This document shows, piece after piece, positions 54,319-62,406 of a DNA stretch of 64,000 bases. How positions within the stretch are numbered: position 1 is the first letter of the stretch; each line of letters opens with the position of its first letter. Source of the stretch: Paraburkholderia guartelaensis (lineage in GTDB: Bacteria > Pseudomonadota > Gammaproteobacteria > Burkholderiales > Burkholderiaceae); contig NZ_SMOD01000030.1 of the NCBI RefSeq assembly GCF_004353905.1, positions 38,384-102,383 on the forward strand. Direction: 5' to 3'. The position numbers and the translations under genes were made by a program. Below the pieces are notes generated by a model. The model ran no database searches. It was given only the letters and a program-made list of their open reading frames with translations, and was not told the origin of the DNA.

Positions 54319-55065
54319 ATGTCTGCAAACACGGCGATTGACGTTCCCGACGATCCGGCGGATGGCGGAAGGCGCAAGTGGATCAAGGCCGGTATAAGCG
54401 TGGCGACGCTCGTTGCCGGCGTGCCGTTCACGGCGGCCGATATCCAGGCGGCGGCGTTGTCCGAATCGCAGCGGAATGCGCTGACTCCCGATCAGATCAT
54501 CGAAATGATGAAAGCCGGCAATGAGCGGTTTCGTACCGGCAAGATGAAAAAGCAGGACTTCCTCGCGCAGAAGAGAGCGAGCGCCAGCGGCCAGTATCCA
54601 GCAGCAATCGTCCTCAGTTGTATCGACTCGCGCGCGCCGGCCGAGATCATTCTGGATATGGGAATCGGCGACACCTTCAACGCAAGAATCGCGGGAAACA
54701 TCGCAAACCAGGACATACTCGGAAGCATGGAGTTTGCGTGTGCCGTTGCGGGTGCGAAAGTGATTCTAGTAATGGGGCATACTGCATGCGGGGCGATAAA
54801 AGGTGCAATCGACAACGTTCAACTGGGGAATTTGACGGGTCTGCTTCAGAAGATCCAGCCGGCGATCACCGCAACGCAATATTCCGGAGAGCGAACCAGT
54901 AAAAACGATGAGTTTGTCGATGCTGTCGCGCGATCGAATGTTCAGGGTGCGATAGCCGCTATCCGCAGTGGGAGTTCGATTCTCGCCGATCTGGAAAACA
55001 AAGGAAACGTGAAGATGGTGGGCTCGATGTATGACATTCGAAACGGCAAGCTAACGTTCCTGTGA
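54319..55065 (+). CDS. Beta-carbonic anhydrase with twin-arginine leader
   Basis: 248 residues from ATG 54319, preceded by AAGGAGA; an upstream in-frame TTG has no such site. All zinc-site residues are present: Cys101 and Asp103 in SCIDSRAPAE, His154 and Cys157 in MGHTACGAIKG. Residues 18-19 are an Arg pair (GGRRKWIKAGISVATLVAGV) followed by a hydrophobic run and an ADIQAAA site, which looks like a Tat signal. It would hydrate CO2 to bicarbonate in the periplasm. An OmpR-type direct repeat lies upstream. Export is inference. Confidence 0.87.
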   Translation: MSANTAIDVPDDPADGGRRKWIKAGISVATLVAGVPFTAADIQAAALSESQRNALTPDQIIEMMKAGNERFRTGKMKKQDFLAQKRASASGQYPAAIVLSCIDSRAPAEIILDMGIGDTFNARIAGNIANQDILGSMEFACAVAGAKVILVMGHTACGAIKGAIDNVQLGNLTGLLQKIQPAITATQYSGERTSKNDEFVDAVARSNVQGAIAAIRSGSSILADLENKGNVKMVGSMYDIRNGKLTFL

Positions 55066-55147
55066 GAATTCGAAGCCAGGTCGCGAGCGATGCACGGCTA
55101 TTGTGAGGTGCGTGTATTTTCCGATTCCTGAAGGTAATAAAGATAGC

Positions 55148-55273
55148 ATGGGCGCAACGCCGCCGCCGGTCGTGAAGTCTCCGCCGCGCACCCATGAAAC
55201 CGCTGCAGGGCAGCCGGACGATTTCCCTGATGACCTGAACGCACTCGACCAGGTTGGGGCCGATGAGCCTTAG
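55148..55273 (+). CDS. Possible small acidic protein
   Basis: 41 codons (MGATPPPVVKSPPRTHETAA, then GQPDDFPDDLNALDQVGADE and a final Pro). An AAGGTAA stretch lies 11 bp before the ATG. It resembles no family I know and could be chance. It lies between the carbonic anhydrase and the convergent DUF4148 gene. Confidence 0.3.
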   Translation: MGATPPPVVKSPPRTHETAAGQPDDFPDDLNALDQVGADEP

Positions 55274-55308
55274 GCCGTCAAGCGCCCTGCGAACCGTACG
55301 ACATCGTA

Positions 55309-55569
55309 TCAATCGCTTTGCCCATTCGGAGCGGGCGCGGGTGCGGATCGCTGTGCCGCGGCTTCAGTTGCAACGCGTGCCTGGGCCGCATGCAGGTCGT
55401 CAGGATATTTGTTGTCGCGTCCAGTGGGTTTGTAGCCGGCTCGTACTAGCTGGGCCAGTTCCTCCCGAACCTGCGCGCGCGTGGGCGATCCATTCGTGCG
55501 TTGGGCGAAAGAAAGGGACGGTACCAACAGGGCGGCCGCAAGCGCGGCCAGTTTGAGTGTCCGGTTCAT
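55309..55569 (-). CDS. DUF4148 domain protein
   Basis: 86 residues: a signal peptide (MNRTLKLAALAAALLVPSLS, cleaved after FAQ) and the short conserved block LTRAQVRxEL-like TRAQVREELAQLVRAGYKP, with NKYPDDLHAAQARV further on. This is the DUF4148 family, small periplasmic proteins abundant in Burkholderiales with no known function. A PmrA-like direct repeat lies 81 bp upstream of its start. Confidence 0.88.
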   Translation of the reverse strand: MNRTLKLAALAAALLVPSLSFAQRTNGSPTRAQVREELAQLVRAGYKPTGRDNKYPDDLHAAQARVATEAAAQRSAPAPAPNGQSD

Positions 55570-55650
55570 GGTCTGTGCCTCCAGCCAGGTGTCAGCGCTA
55601 CGGACCCCGGGGTGGGTCGATAGCTGGCACCGTTAGCTTGACGCCGCAGA

Positions 55651-55667
55651 CTTAAGAAACAGTTAAC
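55651..55667 (-). promoter_or_regulatory. PmrA/QseB-like box upstream of DUF4148 gene
   Basis: CTTAAGAAACAGTTAAC: CTTAAG and GTTAAC half-sites with a 5-bp spacer (11-bp period). It lies 81 bp before the DUF4148 start at 55569. It matches the YTTAAK-N5-YTTAAK pattern of PmrA-type regulators except for the last base. Confidence 0.5.
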
Positions 55668-55792
55668 GCCGGTCAGGCGACCTGTAATCTTCACATAAGC
55701 CGCCTTGCTTACAGGAGCCCGACAATTCGCTGCCGGTTACCGCCACGATCTAACCATGCGCCGAGGTCGAACCGTGGCGGCCACCAGGCGCC

Positions 55793-57085
55793 TCATTGTG
55801 TTTGCATGGCCGGTGCAACCTCGTTGGACGTGGCGGCGAACCGGTGCTTTCGCATGGGCGCAAGAATGAACTTGGCCGACAGCCCCGCGATGATCGACAC
55901 GACGGCCGAGGCGATCAGGACATGCTCCCATGATCCGCCGGCGGCCAATAGCGAAGCAATGGGGACGAGCAACGACGCCGTGCCCTTGGCGGTATAGAGC
56001 GTGCCCGCGTTTGACGCCGCGTATTTGCTACCGAACGTATCCGCGCAGATTGCCGGAAAGATCGAAAAGATTTCGCCCCAGCACAGGAAGATCAGCGGCG
56101 CAAAGATCAGGAATGCATATGGATCGTGACCGAAGGCATTCATACCCAGCAATGCCAGCCCCTCACCAACGAAAACGATCAACATGGTGTTTTCGCGGCC
56201 GATCTTGTCGGACAGGAGGCCGCAAATCGGGCGGGTCAACCCGTTTAGCAGATTGTCGATCGATAGCGCCAGCGTCAGCAACGGCAGCGTTGCGCCAAAG
56301 AACTGCACCGGGAGCTTGGCAAAGCCAAATGACTTCGCAATCGGACCGAGTTGGGCGGTAGCGATCAGACCGCCGGCGGCGACGAGCACGAACAACAGAT
56401 AAATCATCCAGAAGAGGGGCGTTTTGACCATCTGCCGTGGCGTGTAGTCGACTTTGCTCGTCACGACGCGTGCGACGGGCTTGATGCCGGGACCCGGATT
56501 CGGGCGAATCAACGCGATGCTCAGAATGAAGATGGCGACGCCCTGGATCACGCCGAACACGAAGAACGTTTGCCGATACCCGGAGTCGTGAATCATGTTG
56601 GCAATCGGTATCACCGTCAGCGCGGCCCCGGCGCCGAAGCCCGCAGCGGTCAGGCCCGCAGCAAGGCCGCGACGGTCGGGAAACCATTTGAGTGCGTTGC
56701 CGACACAGGTGCCGTAGACGCAGCCGGCTCCCAGTCCGGCGATCACCGAAGCCGTGTAGAGCATGGGTAAAGTCGTGGCGAACGAATCGAGCACCCAGCT
56801 CAGCGCGACGAAGGCCGCGCCGCACATGACGACGGGCCGCGGGCCGAAGCGGTCGACGAGCCAGCCTTCGATCGGCACGAGCCAGGTTTCGACCAGAATG
56901 AAGATGGAAAACGCTAGCTGGACCGCGGCGCCGGTCCAGAGGTTTTGCGTTTTCATCGGGATCACAAAAAGTGTCCAGGCATACTGAAGGTTGGCGACGA
57001 GTGCCATGCAGGCAATGCCGATGAAGAGTTGAGTCCACCGGTTTTTCAGGAAAGCATTGCCTGCCGGCGAGGCAGCGGATGACAT
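55793..57085 (-). CDS. OFA-family MFS antiporter (oxalate/formate type)
   Basis: 430 residues from ATG 57085, which has GGGAGAAG 6 bp upstream; the GTG at 57100 is inside that site. Twelve helices, with QYAWTLFVIPMKTQNLW in helix 1, GWLVDRFGPRPVVMCGA as the MFS loop and GLGAGCVYGTCVGNALKWFP in helix 4, and a duplicated FGF-like helix 7. These segments match OxlT/OFA carriers, which exchange oxalate and formate or other small carboxylates. No oxalyl-CoA decarboxylase or formyl-CoA transferase gene is adjacent. It probably shares an operon with the propeller protein upstream. Confidence 0.85.
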   Translation of the reverse strand: MSSAASPAGNAFLKNRWTQLFIGIACMALVANLQYAWTLFVIPMKTQNLWTGAAVQLAFSIFILVETWLVPIEGWLVDRFGPRPVVMCGAAFVALSWVLDSFATTLPMLYTASVIAGLGAGCVYGTCVGNALKWFPDRRGLAAGLTAAGFGAGAALTVIPIANMIHDSGYRQTFFVFGVIQGVAIFILSIALIRPNPGPGIKPVARVVTSKVDYTPRQMVKTPLFWMIYLLFVLVAAGGLIATAQLGPIAKSFGFAKLPVQFFGATLPLLTLALSIDNLLNGLTRPICGLLSDKIGRENTMLIVFVGEGLALLGMNAFGHDPYAFLIFAPLIFLCWGEIFSIFPAICADTFGSKYAASNAGTLYTAKGTASLLVPIASLLAAGGSWEHVLIASAVVSIIAGLSAKFILAPMRKHRFAATSNEVAPAMQTQ

Positions 57086-57232
57086 GACGACTTCTCCCAC
57101 GAATTGAAGTTCGGACTACGGCGCGAGGAGGTCGGGCCACGCGTGCGCCGTAGCGTGTTGCATGCAGTGCGGACGCCGGGCGGGCAGGGCAGCAGCGCAG
57201 ACTGCCGCGCTACTCGCGCCCGGCCCGCGATA

Positions 57233-58225
57233 TCACGACTTCTTCTCGTACACCCCAACCTTGTTGCTTTCGTTGAGGTAGACGTAGACGCGATGGGTGG
57301 TCGTATCGACGGTCAGCGTATGGACTTTGGGTTCGGTGCGGATGTGGTCGACGATTTGATTGGAGTCCAGATCGATCACCTCGAGATTGCCGGTCTTGTC
57401 GCCGATGAATGCGCGGCGCTTGTCGGTGTCGATCGCGGTCTGGTCGACCGCGCCGGCAACGGCGATGGTCGTGACCAGCTTGCCCGTTGCGGGGTCCACG
57501 ACAAGCATCTTCTTGTCGCTGGTGCCGAAGATGAGGTGATTGGTCTTGCTGTCATAGACGCCGCCCTTGGCGTCCTTCTTCAAACCGAAGTCCCATACCG
57601 CTTCGATCTGGTGCGTGTTCGGATCGATCACGTCGATCTTGCCGCCAACCGGCTGATACAGGCGGTCGGTGGACGCCACGTACAGCGCAACGTCCGGGCC
57701 GTCCTTGTCGTCTTCGGGCTTCAACTTGAACGATGCAGTCATCTTGTACGGCGACTTCGGTTCGAAAACGGCCTCGTTGTTGCTGTCGTCGTTCGCGAGC
57801 AGAATCGTGCCCGTTTTCGTGTCGACGTTGACACCGTCCGGCGTCTTGCCGCCGCTGTCGACGGCGGCAACGCGCTCGAACGAATGTTTGTCATAGACGA
57901 ACAACTTGCCGGTCGTCGCGTCCGTGACATAGGCGTGGTCCGCGTCGAAATCGATGCCGTTGCCGGAGTCGACGCCCGGGATGGTTTTCTTCACTGCCAT
58001 GCTGTTTGCGTCGATCACGACGACGTTGTGATCGGGCGACTGGGAGAGCCAAACCGCGTGAGTGTCCTTGTCATAGGTAACCCAGTCGCCGTGACCGCCC
58101 TTGGTTCCCGGTAAATTAATCGTCTTGACGAGTTGATATTGCGACGTTTGCGCGTGGGCCGCGAATGAGCACAGCCCGATTGCTGCCAGACAAACCGTCA
58201 ATGCTTTGTGCGTGAGAAAAGCCAT
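57233..58225 (-). CDS. YncE-like secreted beta-propeller protein
   Basis: 330 residues. Signal peptide 1-25 ends AAHA-QTSQYQLV. The rest consists of seven-bladed propeller repeats of the YVTN/YncE type, each with a V(T/W)xD or YVT strand, for example NGIDFDADHAYVTDATTGKL and KKMLVVDPATGKLVTTIAVA. It is periplasmic. The role is unknown; relatives bind DNA or metal, or accompany dehydrogenases. It lies between the OFA carrier and a porin gene on the same strand (64 and 147 bp gaps). Confidence 0.82.
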   Translation of the reverse strand: MAFLTHKALTVCLAAIGLCSFAAHAQTSQYQLVKTINLPGTKGGHGDWVTYDKDTHAVWLSQSPDHNVVVIDANSMAVKKTIPGVDSGNGIDFDADHAYVTDATTGKLFVYDKHSFERVAAVDSGGKTPDGVNVDTKTGTILLANDDSNNEAVFEPKSPYKMTASFKLKPEDDKDGPDVALYVASTDRLYQPVGGKIDVIDPNTHQIEAVWDFGLKKDAKGGVYDSKTNHLIFGTSDKKMLVVDPATGKLVTTIAVAGAVDQTAIDTDKRRAFIGDKTGNLEVIDLDSNQIVDHIRTEPKVHTLTVDTTTHRVYVYLNESNKVGVYEKKS

Positions 58226-58289
58226 GTTGCCTCCATAGGAAATGTTTGCGCTTGTGTGCCTGGTTCTAACGACTGGATTGAATGCGAGG

Positions 58290-59438
58290 TCAGAACTTGT
58301 GCGTGATGCCGAGGATCGTCACGACCTGCGAGCGTGTGCTGGAACTCGCCGCGAGATCGCCCACCGTGCCGCCCGCCGCGACGATCTGTGAGCCGTCTTC
58401 GCTGAACGTCGTGCCGCTGGCGTGGGAATAGGCCACGGCTGTATAGAAGCTCGTGCGCTTGCTCAACGCGTAGGTGGCGTTCACGCCGAAGTTGTTGTAC
58501 GTCGCCGACGAGGCACCGCTCGAATGCGTGTACACATAGTTGAGCGCGGCGGCCAGTTCAGGACTGAACTGGTACTGAAGCGCCGCGCCGCCGACGTTGA
58601 AGGTCTGCGTGCGGTTGAAGGCGCCATAGTCCATATAGGGCTTGTACTGCGCATTGCTGTAACGGATGTTGGCGGTCAGGTTGCCGATCACGTACTGGGC
58701 GGCGACCTGGAAGATCTGTCGCGAACCGAACATCGGCGTCGCCCCGTAAAGCGGCGTCACCGAGTTGTTCTGAATGAGGTCCGCCGCGCCGTTGCCGTTC
58801 ACGTCGTTCTTCATGAACAGATAGCCGGTGGCAAGCGTCAGGCCGCCGTTGTTGTACGCGGCGGCGGCGCCATACGCATGGCCGCCGGTCGTATTGCCGG
58901 CAATGCCGCCAACGCCGTATATCAACTCGTACTGGAAGCCGGCGTACGTGGGGCTCGCGTATTTGATCGAGCTATTGATCCACGCGGAGTTGTCGTTGTT
59001 GTCGGCGTCGCCTGGGGTGGTGAAAACCGGGCCCGCGAAGTTGTCGCCGGTGATCGGCTGAATCAGGTCGACCGTGGGGTCGAACTGGCGTCCCATCGTC
59101 ACCGTGCCATAGGCGTCGTCAGAGAGTCCCACCGTGGCCTGATGACCGAAAAGACGGCCGCCGGAAAGCGATCCATGCGTGATGTCGAACGAACTTTCCA
59201 GGGTGAAGATCGCGTTCAGACCGCCGCCCAGTTCCTCCTTGCCCTTGAGGCCCCAGTACGTGGCTGCGTTGTCGCCGTTTTGCATGGCCACGAGAGAATG
59301 GCCGCCGGTGTTGTTGTACCAGGCGACGGCTTCGTCGAGCGAGCCGTATAGCGTGACGCTGCTCTGCGCATGCACCGCAGCGGATGAGAAAGCGGTAAGT
59401 ACTCCAACGTAAATAAAGCCTGACCTGAAATGTCTCAC
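58290..59438 (-). CDS. Gram-negative general porin
   Basis: 382 residues if started at GTG 59438, which is preceded by AAAGGAG; the ATG at 59453 lies inside that ribosome-binding region and would add five residues. Signal peptide ends AVHA-QSSVTLYGSLDEAVAW. A 16-stranded beta-barrel pattern follows, and the protein ends in Phe (ILGITHKF). It supplies an outer-membrane pore, perhaps for the substrate of the OFA carrier downstream. It starts a three-gene leftward group. Confidence 0.9.
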   Translation of the reverse strand: MRHFRSGFIYVGVLTAFSSAAVHAQSSVTLYGSLDEAVAWYNNTGGHSLVAMQNGDNAATYWGLKGKEELGGGLNAIFTLESSFDITHGSLSGGRLFGHQATVGLSDDAYGTVTMGRQFDPTVDLIQPITGDNFAGPVFTTPGDADNNDNSAWINSSIKYASPTYAGFQYELIYGVGGIAGNTTGGHAYGAAAAYNNGGLTLATGYLFMKNDVNGNGAADLIQNNSVTPLYGATPMFGSRQIFQVAAQYVIGNLTANIRYSNAQYKPYMDYGAFNRTQTFNVGGAALQYQFSPELAAALNYVYTHSSGASSATYNNFGVNATYALSKRTSFYTAVAYSHASGTTFSEDGSQIVAAGGTVGDLAASSSTRSQVVTILGITHKF

Positions 59439-59453
59439 AACCTCTCCTTTCAT

Positions 59454-59988
59454 TAATAATAATTTGTAGTGCGAAGTGCGTAATGAAGATTTCAGTGCTT
59501 AGTGCCGATGCCTGGTGCCAGGGCGGCAGGCCTGCGGATCCACGCGGGTCGTCATGTCTGGCGCGACGGATGGTGCGCTGCGGTGCGTGCTGTCCAGCGG
59601 GGATTCGAGGCGGGCATCAGCTGTCCCGGGTCGAACTTTGACGGCGTGCCCAGCTTTCGGATAATCGAATAAATTTATATGCACGATAAAAGGTTCGTTA
59701 TGTCTGAAAGCCGTTTAAATGATCGAAGGCTGTGGTCCGCCTGTCTTAACCTGTCCGTTTGCTGACAAGCCCGGCATACGTGGACGCCGGGAGCGCCGTG
59801 GGAAAAGGCTGAGGCCGGTTCGCAGTGGCTGCGTCGGCTTACGCATGGCACGAGCTTGCGCAAGAAGCGGATGAAGGAAAACGTAAAGAGAAGAGAGAGG
59901 CGCTTGCCGATCGATTTGACGCAAGGGGGCGATGGTCAGGGAATTCACTGAGCGCCTACCGTTGTTCAAACATTCGGCCAGCTAGAGC
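59454..59988. other. Divergent control region of porin and response regulator genes
   Basis: More than 500 bp with only short open frames and no family similarity. The porin promoter lies at its left end and the regulator promoter at its right. AT-rich TAATAATAATTT near 59453-59464 lies next to the porin ribosome-binding site. No RNA gene was recognised. Confidence 0.45.
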
Positions 59989-60005
59989 GTTAACCTTCCC
60001 TTAAG
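59989..60005 (+). promoter_or_regulatory. PmrA/QseB-like box upstream of the first response regulator
   Basis: GTTAACCTTCCCTTAAG: GTTAAC and CTTAAG with a 5-bp spacer. It ends 61 bp before the start at 60067. The sequence also reads as an inverted AACCTT/AAGGTT pair (59992-60008). Confidence 0.5.
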
Positions 60006-60066
60006 GTTGGCGGCGGTAGCCTCACCCACTTTATGTGCAGCACGGGAGTGAACAACGGGGAGCGCC

Positions 60067-60729
60067 ATGCGCATACTGGTGGTGGGAGACGACGCTTCGA
60101 TAGATGGTGGATTGAAACGCGGGTTGCGCAAGGAGGGGTTTGCTGTCGATTGGGCGAATGATGTCGAAACGGCCATGCTTGCACTTCGAACGACTACGTA
60201 TGGTCTGGTGCTGCTCGATATCGGTTCGTCCGGGAATCACGGACTGACGCTGCTCGCGAGATTACGGCGGCGAAACGATGCGACACCGGTGATCGTGATG
60301 ACGGCGCGCAATGCCGGTCCGGACGCAGTCGCGGGGCTCGACGGAGGCGCCGATGATTACCTCGTCAAGCCGTTTGCACTCGAAGAACTGCTGGCGCGCA
60401 TGCGCGCGTTGAGCCGCCATCGAACGGGGCGTGTGCAATCGTCGCTGCAGGTTGGCGCGTTAAAGCTCGATCCCGCACAACACCGCGTGTGGTTGCGTGA
60501 CAAGGAAGTATCGGTGACGACGCGAGAGTTCGCGCTGCTTCATGAACTGATGCGCGATCCGGCGATCGTCGTCACGCCGGCGCAGCTCGAGGAACGCCTG
60601 TACGGATGGAACGAGGAAATCGAGAGCAACGCCATCCAGGTGCATATCCACAATCTGCGTCGCAAGCTGGGAGGAGACGCCATCCTCAATGTACGCGGCG
60701 TGGGTTATCGCATCGGGACACTCGCGTGA
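60067..60729 (+). CDS. OmpR/QseB-family response regulator
   Basis: 220 residues. The receiver keeps the acidic pair Asp8-Asp9, the phosphoacceptor Asp51 (GLVLLDIGSSG), Thr79 and Lys101 (YLVKPF), though Gly7 replaces the usual Glu. Residues about 125-218 form the winged-helix DNA-binding domain (REFALLHELMRDPAIVVTP, then HIHNLRRKLGG and VRGVGYRIG). It should respond to phosphorylation. No histidine kinase gene lies beside it. A PmrA-like box upstream suggests autoregulation. The next gene is a degenerate paralogue on the same strand. Confidence 0.9.
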   Translation: MRILVVGDDASIDGGLKRGLRKEGFAVDWANDVETAMLALRTTTYGLVLLDIGSSGNHGLTLLARLRRRNDATPVIVMTARNAGPDAVAGLDGGADDYLVKPFALEELLARMRALSRHRTGRVQSSLQVGALKLDPAQHRVWLRDKEVSVTTREFALLHELMRDPAIVVTPAQLEERLYGWNEEIESNAIQVHIHNLRRKLGGDAILNVRGVGYRIGTLA

Positions 60730-60805
60730 GACAGGCGCGCGGTGGACTGGAACAACAGCTGTGCATAACGCAGTGACAACGCCATCTCAGTGGCTGGAGA
60801 CCCAT

Positions 60806-61465
60806 GTGAGGATGCTACTGGTCCATGACGACGATTCAATCGCGCTGCAGGTCGTGACGCAGATGCACCTCGCGGGATACGAGGTGGATTGGGCAAGCAG
60901 TGAATACGAAGCAGAACTGAGTTTGCGGTATCGATGCCACGACATCGTGCTGCTCGCGTTTGGCGATTCTGGCGTGGACGCGTTCGAACTGTTGCGCCGT
61001 TATCGCAGGCTCGGCGGAAATGCCGCTGTTGTCGCGCTGATTCCGCGCGGTCTGCTGGCGAGCCCGATGGTCGTGCTGGATGGCGGGGCCGACGACTACC
61101 TGACCACGCCGTTCGATCTCGAAGATCTGAGGTCGAGGGTTCGCGTCTTGATGCGGCGGCCGCATCGCGTGCAAGGTCCGGTGGTGTTGGGAAACTTGAC
61201 AGTGAACCAGCTCGACGATCAGGTCCTGCTCGACGACATGCCGGTGACCTTGAGGCCCAGTGAATACCGGTTGTTGACTGCGCTGGTCAACGAGCCCATG
61301 CGAGTCTTCTCGCGTTCGGAGCTGGCGTTGCATCTCTTTGGACGCACGCGCGCGGCCTCGGGCAGCGCTGTCGATGTCGTCGTTCATGGGTTGCGGCGCA
61401 AGCTCGGCCCGGAGAAAATCGTGACGATACGAGGCGTGGGCTATCGGATGCGCCAGACCGCGTGA
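60806..61465 (+). CDS. Atypical OmpR-family response regulator lacking phosphorylation residues
   Basis: 219 residues from GTG 60806 with GGAG 6 bp upstream; this start aligns residue for residue with the preceding regulator. In the receiver the phosphoacceptor position 51 is Ala (IVLLAFGDSG), the Thr at 79 is Ile (VALIPRG) and the Lys at 101 is Thr (YLTTPF). The acidic Asp8-10 remains. The DNA-binding domain is intact (TLRPSEYRLLTALVNEPM, then VHGLRRKLGPEKI and RGVGYRMR). It cannot be phosphorylated normally and may act constitutively, or as a partner of the first regulator. Confidence 0.88.
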   Translation: MRMLLVHDDDSIALQVVTQMHLAGYEVDWASSEYEAELSLRYRCHDIVLLAFGDSGVDAFELLRRYRRLGGNAAVVALIPRGLLASPMVVLDGGADDYLTTPFDLEDLRSRVRVLMRRPHRVQGPVVLGNLTVNQLDDQVLLDDMPVTLRPSEYRLLTALVNEPMRVFSRSELALHLFGRTRAASGSAVDVVVHGLRRKLGPEKIVTIRGVGYRMRQTA

Positions 61466-61487
61466 CGCAGGCACGCCTCACTTCTCA

Positions 61488-62090
61488 CTACGGCCGTAAC
61501 CATCGCAAGCTAATCGGTACAGCGAGAATCTTCCTGTAAAGCGCGATCAACGCGTCGGTCACCGCCACGCCCGCGAGGCGCCAGAACGGGCTGCCAATCA
61601 TGCAGGCCAGCCACGCGACGATCGCCGCGCCGATCATGTCGAATGGCCAGTGCACGCCGACAAAGATGCGAGCCCAGGCAACGGCAATATCGACGAACAA
61701 GGCAAGCAAGCCGATTCCCCGCTTCCCGCCGTACAGGAAGGTGAACGAGACCGCGGAAAGCAACGTCACATGATCGCTAGGAAACGAAGAATCGGGCGCA
61801 TGGGCGAGAAACGTATAGCCCGTTGCGCAAGCGAAAGGGCGGGGGTGATACCACGCCAGACCGATCAACTGGTTGATGCCGAGAGCCAGCAAGCCGGCAA
61901 AGCAGGCGCACACGGCCAACGCGCGGCGTGCGTCCGAGCCTGTCAGCCATAGCGCCACCAGCAACGCCGGGACCAGCAGGATCGCATAGTCCGCGATCAG
62001 CGTGCCCGCGGTAATGAGCCAACGCGGTGTTGCGGGTGTGGCATTGAGTGCGAGAAAGATGGTTCGGTTCAATGTTTCGACTGCGTCCAT
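61488..62090 (-). CDS. PAP2 family phosphatase, BcrC/undecaprenyl-diphosphatase-like
   Basis: 200 residues, about five helices. The lipid phosphatase motifs are complete: YHPRPF (first), SSFPSDHVTL (second) and ARIFVGVHWPFDMIG (third, with the His nucleophile partner). It resembles BcrC/YbjG undecaprenyl diphosphatases, which recycle the peptidoglycan carrier or give bacitracin resistance; related enzymes move phosphate onto lipid A. A PmrA-like box lies 84 bp upstream. It is convergent with the regulator pair, 22 bp away. Confidence 0.88.
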   Translation of the reverse strand: MDAVETLNRTIFLALNATPATPRWLITAGTLIADYAILLVPALLVALWLTGSDARRALAVCACFAGLLALGINQLIGLAWYHPRPFACATGYTFLAHAPDSSFPSDHVTLLSAVSFTFLYGGKRGIGLLALFVDIAVAWARIFVGVHWPFDMIGAAIVAWLACMIGSPFWRLAGVAVTDALIALYRKILAVPISLRWLRP

Positions 62091-62174
62091 AGGGCCCCTT
62101 TGTTTTCACGCCCGTTCTTGCGTCACCACTTGAAGGCGGTTCCGGTTGTCAGAGGCGATTCTACGCACCGGCCC

Positions 62175-62191
62175 CTTAACGAAACCTTAAC
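62175..62191 (-). promoter_or_regulatory. PmrA/QseB-like box upstream of PAP2 phosphatase
   Basis: CTTAACGAAACCTTAAC: two CTTAAC half-sites with a 5-bp spacer. It lies 84 bp before the PAP2 start (62090) and 215 bp before the thiolase start (62407). GCCCC and GGGGC arms enclose it (62171-62197). Confidence 0.5.
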
Positions 62192-62406
62192 AGGGGCGCC
62201 CGGGATCCATGGTCCGGCTGCCGTGGACGGCATGACATGGCCAGTTTTGTCAGTATGTCGGCCTGTTTGACCAGTCCGTCCGACGCCTGTTGGCGCTAGG
62301 ATTGCCACGGCGTGCCTTGGGTACTTCCTGAACAGGTCGGGTCCAGGTGTAGAAACAGGCTGTGTCGGCGCTTCACGGGCGGCAGGCAGATAACTAAGGA
62401 ATCCAT

